Part shown: positions 7,068 to 14,071 of the stretch, in pieces | How the letters are laid out: the number at the start of each line of letters is the position of its first letter | Position numbering within the stretch: the first letter of the stretch is position 1 | Assembly: GCA_938046755.1 (NCBI GenBank) | Contig: CALIXC010000087.1 | Location: 1-19,769 of the forward strand | Direction: 5' to 3' | DNA: 19,769 bases | Origin: an uncultured Lautropia sp. | Lineage (GTDB): Bacteria; Pseudomonadota; Gammaproteobacteria; Burkholderiales; Burkholderiaceae_E | Translations under genes and position numbers: made by a program | Notes under the pieces: generated by a model | The model's database searches: none | The model's input: the letters and a program-made list of their open reading frames with translations, nothing else | Told to the model about the DNA's origin: nothing

Positions 7068-7955
7068 ATGGCGGAAATTACCGCAAGCATGGTCAAGACG
7101 CTGCGCGAGAAGACCGACGCACCGATGATGGAGTGCAAGAAGGCACTCACTGAGGCTAACGGCGACATGGAGCGCGCCGAGGAGATCCTGCGCGTCAAGC
7201 TCGGCAGCAAGGCTAGCAAGGCTGCCTCCCGCATCACCGCCGAAGGCGTGGTGGCTGTGCAGATCTCGGGCGACGGCAAGACCGGTGCCATCGTCGAGAT
7301 GAACTGCGAAACCGACTTCGTGGCCAAGAACGAGGACTTCCTCGCCCTGGCCGCTGGCATCGCCCAGCTGGTGCTCGACAAGGCGCCTGCCGACGTGGCT
7401 GCCGTCTCGGCACTGCCTATGGCTGATGGCCGCACCGTCGAGGAAACCCGTGCTGCGCTGGTCGGCAAGATTGGCGAGAACATGAGCATCCGCCGCTTCG
7501 TGCGCGCTGCCGCCAAGGGCAAGCTCGCGAGCTACATCCACGGTGGCGCCCGCATCGGTGTGCTGATCGACCTGGAAGGCGGCGACGAGGCCCTGGCCCG
7601 CGACCTGGCCATGCACATCGCGGCCACCAAGCCCATTGCGCTCTCGAAGGAGCAGGTGCCGGCCGAGGTCATCGCCAAGGAGCGTTCCATTGCCGAGCAG
7701 AAAGCTGCCGAATCCGGCAAGCCCGCCGAGATCGCTGCCAAGATGGTCGAGGGTGCCGTGCAGAAGTACCTGAAGGAAGTGACCCTGCTGGGCCAGCCCT
7801 TCGTCAAGGATGACAAGACCACTGTTGAGCAGCTGCTGAAGAACCGCCAGGCCAAGGTGGATTCCTTCACGCTGTATGTGGTGGGCGAAGGCATCGAGAA
7901 GAAACAGGACGACTTCGCCGCCGAAGTGGCCGCCCAGGTGGCAGCCGCCCGCTGA
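7068..7955 (+). CDS. tsf: Translation elongation factor Ts
   Basis: The protein has 295 residues (E. coli 283). EF-Ts exchanges GDP for GTP on EF-Tu. The N-terminal UBA-like module (about 1-50) contains KTLREKTDAPMMECKKALTE, the family's most conserved block. The core begins with SRITAEGVV and includes the EF-Tu-contacting NCETDFVAKNEDF (Thr82-Asp83-Phe84, the TDF motif whose Asp and Phe touch the EF-Tu switch region). The C-terminal dimerisation and coiled-coil subdomain contains KPIALS, EQKAAESGKPAEIAAKMVEG and LLGQPFVKDDKTTVEQLL. The ATG at 7068 has the purine-rich AGAGAGAAAG just upstream. It lies 118 nt after rpsB and shares its probable promoter; two hairpins in the gap may adjust the EF-Ts to S2 ratio. 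pyrH follows after 28 nt. Confidence 0.97.
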   Translation: MAEITASMVKTLREKTDAPMMECKKALTEANGDMERAEEILRVKLGSKASKAASRITAEGVVAVQISGDGKTGAIVEMNCETDFVAKNEDFLALAAGIAQLVLDKAPADVAAVSALPMADGRTVEETRAALVGKIGENMSIRRFVRAAAKGKLASYIHGGARIGVLIDLEGGDEALARDLAMHIAATKPIALSKEQVPAEVIAKERSIAEQKAAESGKPAEIAAKMVEGAVQKYLKEVTLLGQPFVKDDKTTVEQLLKNRQAKVDSFTLYVVGEGIEKKQDDFAAEVAAQVAAAR

Positions 7956-7983
7956 TCGTCCAACGCACCCGGAGCACACCCCC

Positions 7984-8739
7984 ATGACTGATTCCGCATC
8001 GACTTCCGGCGCCCAGGGCGCCGGCACGAAGGCTGCCTACCGCCGCGTCCTGCTCAAGCTGTCCGGCGAGGCCCTGATGGGTAGCGACAGCTACGGCATC
8101 AACCGCCAGACCATCGAGCAGATGTGTCAGCAGGTCGCCGAGGTCAATCGGCTCGGCGTCGAGCTGGCCGTCGTTATCGGCGGCGGCAACATCTTTCGTG
8201 GGGTGTCTTCGGGCGCAGCCGGCATGGACCGCGCCACGGCCGACTACATGGGCATGTTGGCTACGGTCATGAACGCGCTGGCCCTGCAGGATGCCTTGCG
8301 CCAGACCGGCGTCGAGGCTCGCGTGCAGTCGGCACTCAACATCGAACAGATCGTCGAGCCCTACATCCGGCCCAAGGCGCTGCGCTACCTGGAAGAGGGC
8401 AAGGTCGTCATCTTCGCGGCCGGCACTGGCAACCCGTTCTTCACCACCGACACGGCTGCCGCCCTGCGGGGTGCCGAGATCAACGCCGAGCTGATCCTCA
8501 AGGCCACCAAGGTCGATGGTGTCTATACGTCCGACCCGGTCAAGGACCCGTCCGCGACCCGCTACCGCGAGATCACCTTCGACGAGGCCATCATGCGCAA
8601 CCTGAAGGTGATGGACGCCGCTGCCTTCGCGCTGTGCCGTGACCAGAAGCTGCCGCTGAAGGTCTTCTCGATCTTCAAGATCGGCGCACTGACCCGCGTG
8701 GTGTGCGGCGAGGACGAAGGCACGCTGGTCCACGTCTGA
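7984..8739 (+). CDS. pyrH: Uridylate (UMP) kinase
   Basis: The protein has 251 residues (E. coli 241) and belongs to the amino-acid-kinase fold. It phosphorylates UMP to UDP and in bacteria is hexameric, GTP-activated and UTP-inhibited. Motifs in order: RVLLKLSGEALMG (phosphate loop), VVIGGGNIFRG, the UMP-site segment DRATADYMGMLATVMNALAL, FAAGTGNPFFTTDTAAALR, the nucleotide-site KATKVDGVYTSDPVKDP, and the C-terminal VVCGEDEGTLV. The first 18 residues (Ser/Thr/Gly/Ala-rich) extend beyond the usual start. The ATG at 7984 is nonetheless well placed, with GGAG at 7971-7974, 9 nt upstream. It sits between tsf and frr, its standard neighbourhood in many bacteria. Confidence 0.97.
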   Translation: MTDSASTSGAQGAGTKAAYRRVLLKLSGEALMGSDSYGINRQTIEQMCQQVAEVNRLGVELAVVIGGGNIFRGVSSGAAGMDRATADYMGMLATVMNALALQDALRQTGVEARVQSALNIEQIVEPYIRPKALRYLEEGKVVIFAAGTGNPFFTTDTAAALRGAEINAELILKATKVDGVYTSDPVKDPSATRYREITFDEAIMRNLKVMDAAAFALCRDQKLPLKVFSIFKIGALTRVVCGEDEGTLVHV

Positions 8740-8761
8740 GCCGGCTCGCGCCCAAGCCCCT

Positions 8762-8784
8762 GGCCGGGCCGATGCCCGGCCTTT
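8762..8784 (+). terminator. Hairpin with short T-tract between pyrH and frr (weak terminator or attenuator)
   Basis: GGCCGGGC (8762-8769), a CGAT tetraloop and GCCCGGCC (8774-8781) form a perfect 8-bp GC stem followed by TTT. This is the most terminator-like structure inside the cluster. The T-tract is only three long, so read-through into frr (start 8815) is expected. Confidence 0.5.
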
Positions 8785-8814
8785 CCGACCGATACGCCAG
8801 AAACGCACTCACCC

Positions 8815-9378
8815 ATGCCCACACCCGCCGAAGTCAAGAAAACCGCTGAACAGAAGATGCAGAAGGGTATCGAGTCCTTCCGCAACGCACTTTCCAAGAT
8901 CCGTACCGGTCGTCCACACCCGGGCGTGCTGGATCACATCCACGTCGACTACTACGGCACCTCCACGCCCATCAACCAGGTGGCCAACATCTCGCTGGCT
9001 GACGCCCGCACGCTGCTGGTCAACGTCTGGGAGAAGTCCATGGCCGTCGTCGTCGAGAAGGCCATCCGCGACTCTGACCTGGGTGTCAACCCGCAGTCGA
9101 TGGGCACCGCCATCCGCGTGCCGATGCCGCCGCTCTCCGAGGAGCGCCGCCGCGAGATCGTCAAGGTCACCAAGCACGAGGGCGAGGCTGCCAAGGTGGT
9201 CATCCGTGGCGTGCGCCGCGAGGCCAATGACGAGCTGAAAGCTGCCGCCAAGGCCAAGGAGATCTCCGAGGACGACGAGCGCCGGGGTCAGGAAGACATC
9301 CAGAAGACCACCGACCGCTTCATCGCCGAGATCGACAAGCTGCTGGCCGCCAAGGAACAGGAGATCATGACGGTCTGA
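8815..9378 (+). CDS. frr: Ribosome recycling factor
   Basis: The protein has 187 residues (E. coli 185). With EF-G it splits post-termination ribosomes. It shows the three-helix-bundle domain I pattern: AEQKMQKGIESFRNALSKIRTGR at the start, ending in a long helix with KDDERR-like EDDERRGQEDIQKTTDRFIAEIDKLLAAKE. The alpha/beta domain II includes VDYYGTSTPINQVANISLAD, VWEKSMAVVVEKAIRDSDLG and MGTAIRVPMPPLSEERRREIVK, close to the family consensus. No strong Shine-Dalgarno precedes the ATG at 8815. Upstream is the pyrH-frr hairpin, and uppS follows after 45 nt. Confidence 0.97.
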   Translation: MPTPAEVKKTAEQKMQKGIESFRNALSKIRTGRPHPGVLDHIHVDYYGTSTPINQVANISLADARTLLVNVWEKSMAVVVEKAIRDSDLGVNPQSMGTAIRVPMPPLSEERRREIVKVTKHEGEAAKVVIRGVRREANDELKAAAKAKEISEDDERRGQEDIQKTTDRFIAEIDKLLAAKEQEIMTV

Positions 9379-9423
9379 TCCGTCGTCACCTTCGTTTCTT
9401 TCCCCGGACCCCATCCTGCCACC

Positions 9424-10194
9424 ATGAGCTTCACCAGTTCGACGCAGTCCGTTCCCGCCGCTGGCTCCGTGCCGCGCCATATCGCTGTCATCCTTGACGG
9501 CAACGGGCGCTGGGCCACCCGTCGGCACCTGCCCCGCGCCGCCGGTCACCGCAAGGGGGTCGAGGCCGTGCGTACCACGGTCGAGGGCTGCGCCCAGCGC
9601 GGTGTTGAATTCCTGACGCTCTTTGCCTTCAGTTCCGAGAACTGGCGCCGTCCCGCTGACGAAGTCTCGCTGCTGATGCGGCTGTTTCTGTCGGCGTTGC
9701 AGCGTGAAGTGGCGCTGCTGGATCGCAACGGCATCCGTCTGCGGATCGTGGGCGATCTGGCGCGCTTCGAGCCCCGCCTGCAGAAGATGATCGCCGACGC
9801 CGAGGCACGCACGGCCCAGAACACCCGGATGACGCTGACCATCGCCGCCAACTACGGCGGCCGCTGGGACATCCTGCAGGCCGGCAACGCGCTGCTGCGC
9901 GAGAGGGCGGCCAAGGGCGTTCCCGCCGATCAGCCCATCACCGAGACCGAACTGGCAAGCCATCTGTCGCTGGCCTACGCGCCCGAGCCGGATCTCTTCA
10001 TCCGCACCGGGGGCGAACAGCGCATCAGCAACTTCCTGCTCTGGCAGCTCGCCTACACCGAGCTGTACTTCTGCGAGTGCTTCTGGCCCGAGTTCAACGA
10101 CGAGCGCCTGCAGGAAGCCATCCAGTGGTATGCCCAGCGCGAGCGTCGTTTCGGTCGGACCAGCGTCCAGACGCGGCAGGACGCGGCGCGTTGA
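9424..10194 (+). CDS. uppS: Isoprenyl transferase (undecaprenyl diphosphate synthase)
   Basis: The protein has 256 residues (E. coli 253). This cis-prenyltransferase condenses isopentenyl diphosphate onto farnesyl diphosphate to make the C55 carrier for peptidoglycan and O-antigen. Motifs: HIAVILDGNGRWATRR (catalytic Asp25), PRAAGHRKG, FAFSSENWRRP, the NYGGRWD block, and DLFIRTGGEQRISNFLLWQLAYTELYF, which binds substrate diphosphate and Mg2+. The usual IMDGNGRWA is ILDGNGRWA here, a mild variation. The first 17 residues are a Ser/Thr-rich leader and the true start could be slightly internal, but no better start codon is obvious. cdsA begins 46 nt downstream. Confidence 0.96.
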   Translation: MSFTSSTQSVPAAGSVPRHIAVILDGNGRWATRRHLPRAAGHRKGVEAVRTTVEGCAQRGVEFLTLFAFSSENWRRPADEVSLLMRLFLSALQREVALLDRNGIRLRIVGDLARFEPRLQKMIADAEARTAQNTRMTLTIAANYGGRWDILQAGNALLRERAAKGVPADQPITETELASHLSLAYAPEPDLFIRTGGEQRISNFLLWQLAYTELYFCECFWPEFNDERLQEAIQWYAQRERRFGRTSVQTRQDAAR

Positions 10195-10240
10195 TCCGCT
10201 GCCACTTTCTTTCATCATTCTTCGCAGGAGGCGCCTCGTC

Positions 10241-11074
10241 ATGCTGAAGCAGCGTGTCATCACCGCCCTGGTCCTGCTGGCCGTCATCATCGGCGTGCTG
10301 GCACTGGGGGGCACCACTGCCTGGGGGGTGCTGATGCTGCCCGTCATGGCATTGGCCATCCATGAATGGACGCGCCTGCTGGGGCGTCAGGCCTCGCCTG
10401 CATTGCCCATTTCGCTGGCCGTTGCCATTGCCTATGGTGCCTGGCGCAGCGATGCCACGCCCGCCCCGGAATGGCTGGTGCCGGTGCTGGGCGTCGGCGT
10501 GCTGGCCTGGATCTTCGTGGCTTTCCGCTCGGTGTTCCGGGTGCGGCCGTCCTGCAGTTCTCCCTGGCTGGCCGCCTTCAGCATGCTGCTGCTGTGGGTG
10601 TCGCTCTTCGAGCTGCGCAACTTGGGCGCTGGCGTGCTGATTTCCGCCATGGCCATCGTCTGGCTGGCCGACATCGGGGCCTACTTCAGTGGTCGCGCCT
10701 TCGGGCGGCGCAAGCTGGCACCGCGTGTCTCGCCGGGCAAGACCTGGGAGGGCGTGGCCGGCGGTGCCGCGCTGTGCATCGGCACGGCGCTGGTCGTGGC
10801 CCGTGCCGGAGCAGGGGCCGCCGAGGGCAGCCTGCCGCTGTTTTCCACCGTCGTTGCCCAGCACCTGGGGCTGATCGGCATGGCGGTCGTGCTGATGCTG
10901 CTGGTGCTGCTCTCGGTCATGGGAGACCTGTACGAGAGCCTGCTCAAGCGCCATGCCGGTGTCAAGAACAGCGGCACGTGCCTGCCGGGCCATGGAGGCA
11001 TGTTCGACCGCATCGATGCGCTCGTGCCCACCATGCCGCTGTGCCTGCTCATCTGGCTGCTGATGGTGCATTGA
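10241..11074 (+). CDS. cdsA: Phosphatidate cytidylyltransferase (CDP-diglyceride synthase)
   Basis: The protein has 277 residues and is a multi-pass inner-membrane protein. Hydrophobic segments run from residue 5 (VITALVLLAVIIGVLAL) to the C-terminus (LCLLIWLLMV). It makes CDP-diacylglycerol from CTP and phosphatidate for all phospholipids. The cytoplasmic block WLADIGAYFSGRAFGRRKLA followed by SPGKTWEGV is diagnostic. The C-terminal family signature spans residues 233-259 (SLLKRHAGVKN, then LPGHGGMFDRID). It matches the published pattern except that the Asp after the second Lys is Asn243 (codon AAC at 10967-10969; see findings). The ATG at 10241 has a strong AGGAGG 9 nt upstream, which fixes the start; the longer in-frame ORF overlaps uppS and is not credible. 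dxr follows after 93 nt. Confidence 0.95.
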   Translation: MLKQRVITALVLLAVIIGVLALGGTTAWGVLMLPVMALAIHEWTRLLGRQASPALPISLAVAIAYGAWRSDATPAPEWLVPVLGVGVLAWIFVAFRSVFRVRPSCSSPWLAAFSMLLLWVSLFELRNLGAGVLISAMAIVWLADIGAYFSGRAFGRRKLAPRVSPGKTWEGVAGGAALCIGTALVVARAGAGAAEGSLPLFSTVVAQHLGLIGMAVVLMLLVLLSVMGDLYESLLKRHAGVKNSGTCLPGHGGMFDRIDALVPTMPLCLLIWLLMVH

Positions 11075-11167
11075 ACGTCCATCAGCGCAACGAGAGGCCG
11101 GACGTCGTCAGCCCGCCCGCCCATGCCATGCCTGGCGGCCGTTTCCTGCCTCAATCCAACCATACTC

Positions 11168-12343
11168 ATGAAGACCATCTCCGTTCTGGGCGCCACCGGT
11201 TCCATTGGTGACAGTACGCTCGATGTCGTGGCCCGTCATCCCGATCGCTATCGGGTGTACGCGCTGTCGGCTCATCGCAATGTCGACAAGCTGCTGGCGT
11301 TGGCCGTACAGCACCGACCCGAGGTGCTGGCGGTGTCGGATGCCCAGGCGGCCGCCGGATTCGAGGCACGGCTGCGTGAGGCTGGTGTCACGGCACGTCT
11401 GGCCGTCGGCCCCGACGAGCTGGTCGAGGTGGCCGGCACCCCGGGCATCGATGCGGTCATGGCTGCCATCGTCGGCGCGGCAGGCCTGGCGCCCACGCTG
11501 GCGGCGGCGCGCGGTGTGCGTTCGGTGCTGCTGGCCAACAAGGAATCCATCGTCATGGCCGGCGCGCTCTTCGGGGCCGCCTGTCGCCAGTCCGGTGTCA
11601 CGCTGCTGCCAGTCGACAGTGAGCACAACGCTATCTTCCAGTGTCTGCCTGATCGCGCCACCGGCGTGGACTCTCGCCGTGCCGTCCGGCGCCTGATCCT
11701 TACCGCCTCGGGCGGGCCGTTCCGGACCTGGACGCTGGAGAGAATCGCCACCGCCACCCCTGAGCAGGCCTGCAAGCATCCCAAGTGGTCGATGGGCCGC
11801 AAGATCTCGGTCGACTCGGCCACGCTCATGAACAAGGGTCTGGAGCTGATCGAGGCCCAGTTCCTCTTCGACATGCCACCCGAGCAGCTGGATGTGATCA
11901 TCCATCCGCAGAGCATCATCCATTCCATGGTGGAATATGTCGACGGCTCGGTATTGGCCCAGCTGGGTAATCCCGACATGCGGGTCCCCATCGCCCATGC
12001 GCTGGCCTATCCCGAACGCTTCGACAGTGGCGTCAGCTCCCTGGATCTGGTGGCGGCCGGCACGCTGCAGTTCGAGGAGCCCGACGAGATGCGCTTCCCG
12101 TGCCTGCGGCTGGCCCGCGAGGCCATGCGCGCTGGCGGCGGTGCCCCCTGCGTGCTCAACGCCGCCAACGAGGTGAGCGTGCAGAACTTCCTCGACGGCC
12201 GCGTGGGTTTTGCCGATATTGCCCGGATCAACGAGGCTGTCCTGACTGCGCTGGGTAACCCCGCGGCGCCGGACTCGCTGGCTGATACTCTGGCACTGGA
12301 CGCTACTGCACGCCGGCTGGCCGAGCAGCAGATCGCCGCCTGA
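11168..12343 (+). CDS. dxr: 1-deoxy-D-xylulose 5-phosphate reductoisomerase
   Basis: The protein has 391 residues (E. coli 398). It is the first committed step of the MEP isoprenoid pathway, converting DXP to MEP with NADPH and a divalent metal. The NADPH-binding Rossmann loop is GATGSIG (8-14). LLANKESIVMAG, metal ligands in VDSEHNA (Asp150 and Glu152, the same numbers as in E. coli), SGGPFR, and the flexible-loop and metal stretch HPKWSMGRKISVDSATLMNK ending in Glu226 follow. HPQSIIHSMVEY and a C-terminal NAANEV complete it. All catalytic positions look intact. The ATG at 11168 gives the classic MKTISVLGATGS start; an in-frame extension from 11123 is unlikely. Product flux goes to the uppS product encoded two genes upstream. 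A 280-nt gap with hairpins separates it from rseP. Confidence 0.97.
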   Translation: MKTISVLGATGSIGDSTLDVVARHPDRYRVYALSAHRNVDKLLALAVQHRPEVLAVSDAQAAAGFEARLREAGVTARLAVGPDELVEVAGTPGIDAVMAAIVGAAGLAPTLAAARGVRSVLLANKESIVMAGALFGAACRQSGVTLLPVDSEHNAIFQCLPDRATGVDSRRAVRRLILTASGGPFRTWTLERIATATPEQACKHPKWSMGRKISVDSATLMNKGLELIEAQFLFDMPPEQLDVIIHPQSIIHSMVEYVDGSVLAQLGNPDMRVPIAHALAYPERFDSGVSSLDLVAAGTLQFEEPDEMRFPCLRLAREAMRAGGGAPCVLNAANEVSVQNFLDGRVGFADIARINEAVLTALGNPAAPDSLADTLALDATARRLAEQQIAA

Positions 12344-12423
12344 GCGCTTTCGTCGCTTGGGGTTTTCGCGCCAAGGCTTTCGCCGGGCAACCGCGCGACT
12401 GGGCGACTGAGCAGGCCGATCAG

Positions 12424-12469
12424 GCCGGGTAGCTTGGGCGTCCGGGGGCGATCCATCGCCGTACCCGGC
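12424..12469 (+). promoter_or_regulatory. Nested hairpin in the dxr-rseP gap
   Basis: GCCGGGTA (12424-12431) is complementary to 12462-12469. Inside it GGCGA (12447-12451) pairs with TCGCC (12456-12460) around a TCCA loop. The gap between dxr and rseP (12344-12623) holds no credible gene. The structure has no T-run, and its function is unknown. Confidence 0.35.
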
Positions 12470-12561
12470 TCGGCCTGGCCTGCAACAGCAGCTGCCGGTC
12501 GGTCCAGGCCATCCGGTCAGGCGACGTGCCTTGTGCTTTGCGGCATGATGCCCTATCTGTC

Positions 12562-12590
12562 AGGGATGGGGGCATTCGGCCCTCATCCCT
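12562..12590 (+). promoter_or_regulatory. Hairpin 33 nt upstream of rseP
   Basis: AGGGATG (12562-12568) pairs with CATCCCT (12584-12590). The stem continues inward through GGGG/CCCT with one G-U pair, giving about 11 bp and a 7-nt loop. It lies in the probable 5' leader of rseP and ends in TCAACACC, so it is not an intrinsic terminator. Confidence 0.4.
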
Positions 12591-12623
12591 TCAACACCCC
12601 GATTCCTGCCGGAGCTCGTGTCG

Positions 12624-13982
12624 ATGACCACCCTGATTGCCTTTCTCTTCGCCTTGGGCGTGCTGGTGTTCGTGCATGAGCTGGGTCACTACCTGGTGGC
12701 CCGCTGGTGCGGCGTCAAGATCCTGCGCTTTTCCATCGGCTTCGGCAAGCCGCTGCTCACCTGGAAGGTCGGCAAGGACCAGACCGAATGGAGCCTCTCG
12801 CCCATTCCGCTGGGCGGTTACGTGCGCATGCTCGACGAAGAAGAGGGCGGTGAGATCGACCCGGCCGAGGTGCATCGCGCTTTCAACCGGCTGCCGCTGC
12901 TCAAGCGCTCGGCCGTCGTCATTGCCGGTCCGGCCGCCAACTTCCTGCTGGCCATCGTGCTGTACGCGGTGCTGGGCATGGCCGGCCTGCAGGAGCCCGC
13001 GCCGGTGCTGGCCACCCCGCCTGCTGGCACGGCCGCGGCATCTGCCGGCATCCAGGAGGGTGAACGGGTCCTGACGGTTGATGGTCATGCCGTCCAGTCC
13101 TTCAGCGAGATGCGCCTGAAGATGATCGATCCGATCGTCGAGCGCCGCCCGATCGTGCTGGAGGTGGAAGGCCCCGATGGGCGTCACCATCGCAGCATCG
13201 CCACCAGCGACCTGCCGGCTGGCGAGCTTGAGCGTGATTTCATGCGCACGCTGGGTGTGGAGCTGAAGGCTGGCCTGGTGCAGGTGGCCTCGGTGGAGGA
13301 GGGCAGCGCTGCTGCCCGCGCCGGTCTGCGGCCGGGTGACCAAGTGCTGCGCGTGAATGGCCAGCCCATCTCGCGCGCCCAGCAGCTCATCCAGCAGGTG
13401 CAGGCCTCGGATGACACAAAACCGCTGCAGCTGCTGGTGCGCCGTGGCAACGGCGAGATCACCGTACCGGTCACGCCGCAGCTCGTCTACGAGCAGGACG
13501 CCAAAGACGCTGGCGCACCGCCGCTGCGCAAGGGGCGCATCGGTGCCGGTCTGGTGCAGCAGTTCGAAATGGTGACGGTGGACCTGGGCCCGATCGAGGC
13601 GCTGGGCTACGGGGCCACGAAGACCTGGGAGATGTCGGTCTTCTCGCTGCGCATGCTGGGCAAGATGGTGGTGGGCAGCCTGTCCTGGAAAAACCTTTCC
13701 GGCCCTGTGGCTATTGCCGACTATGCCGGGCAGTCCGCTGCCATCGGCTGGTTTGCCTATGTGGGCTTCATGGCCCTGATCAGCGTGAGCCTGGGTGTGC
13801 TGAATCTGCTGCCGGTACCCGTGCTCGACGGTGGGCGTTTGGTATATTACGCGCTCGAAGCGCTCAAAGGCAGCCCGTTTTCCGAGCGTTTCCGGCAGGT
13901 CACCATGCAGGTGGGCCTTGTCATGGTGGTCGGCCTGATGATCGTTGCACTCTTCAACGATCTCTCCCGCCTGTTCGGGTAA
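12624..13982 (+). CDS. rseP: Site-2 intramembrane zinc metalloprotease RseP
   Basis: The protein has 452 residues (E. coli 450). RseP cuts the anti-sigma factor RseA within the inner membrane after DegS, releasing sigma-E, and also clears signal-peptide remnants. The first transmembrane segment carries the zinc motif HELGH (18-22). FSIGFGKPL and the conserved SLSPIPLGGYVRM follow. Two PDZ domains lie in the periplasm (about 115-200, and about 200-290 with GLRPGDQVLRVNGQPI). The C-terminal membrane part has NLSGPVAIA and NLLPVPVLDGGRL, with Asp402 as third zinc ligand. The ATG at 12624 is chosen because GGAG lies 9 nt upstream; a GTG at 12618 is only 3 nt from it. The gene sits immediately upstream of bamA and skp, whose products' folding state feeds the sigma-E pathway. 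Confidence 0.96.
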   Translation: MTTLIAFLFALGVLVFVHELGHYLVARWCGVKILRFSIGFGKPLLTWKVGKDQTEWSLSPIPLGGYVRMLDEEEGGEIDPAEVHRAFNRLPLLKRSAVVIAGPAANFLLAIVLYAVLGMAGLQEPAPVLATPPAGTAAASAGIQEGERVLTVDGHAVQSFSEMRLKMIDPIVERRPIVLEVEGPDGRHHRSIATSDLPAGELERDFMRTLGVELKAGLVQVASVEEGSAAARAGLRPGDQVLRVNGQPISRAQQLIQQVQASDDTKPLQLLVRRGNGEITVPVTPQLVYEQDAKDAGAPPLRKGRIGAGLVQQFEMVTVDLGPIEALGYGATKTWEMSVFSLRMLGKMVVGSLSWKNLSGPVAIADYAGQSAAIGWFAYVGFMALISVSLGVLNLLPVPVLDGGRLVYYALEALKGSPFSERFRQVTMQVGLVMVVGLMIVALFNDLSRLFG

Positions 13983-14056
13983 CGCGCCGGCCACAGTCAT
14001 TTCCACAGAATCTCTGACTGCGCGATAGACGATTTCGGCTGCCTTGGTCTCGCGCC

Positions 14057-14071
14057 GAGGAACCGGGTATC
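14057..14071 (+). promoter_or_regulatory. Ribosome-binding site and apparent ATC start codon of bamA
   Basis: GAGGAA (14057-14062) is a good Shine-Dalgarno. Eight nt after its GAGG core comes ATC (14069-14071), followed by Lys-His codons and a complete signal peptide in the bamA frame. There is no ATG, GTG or TTG in this frame between the upstream stop (TGA at 14015) and a GTG at 14117 inside the signal peptide. Confidence 0.6.

Noticed and set aside
8809..10359. Leftward ORF of about 516 codons opposite frr and uppS
   Set aside because: Same reasoning: it spans two real genes and an intergenic gap antisense, with no motif.
12531..12559. Possible promoter for rseP (TTGTGC, 17-bp spacer, TATCTG)
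   Set aside because: The -10 box matches only three of six consensus bases, too weak to list in GC-rich DNA.
12591..14006. Leftward ORF of about 471 codons opposite rseP
   Set aside because: Antisense to a gene whose catalytic residues are intact; its composition is shadow-like.
14001..14029. Possible promoter for bamA (TTCCAC, 17-bp spacer, GATAGA)
   Set aside because: Poor match at both boxes; not distinguishable from chance.
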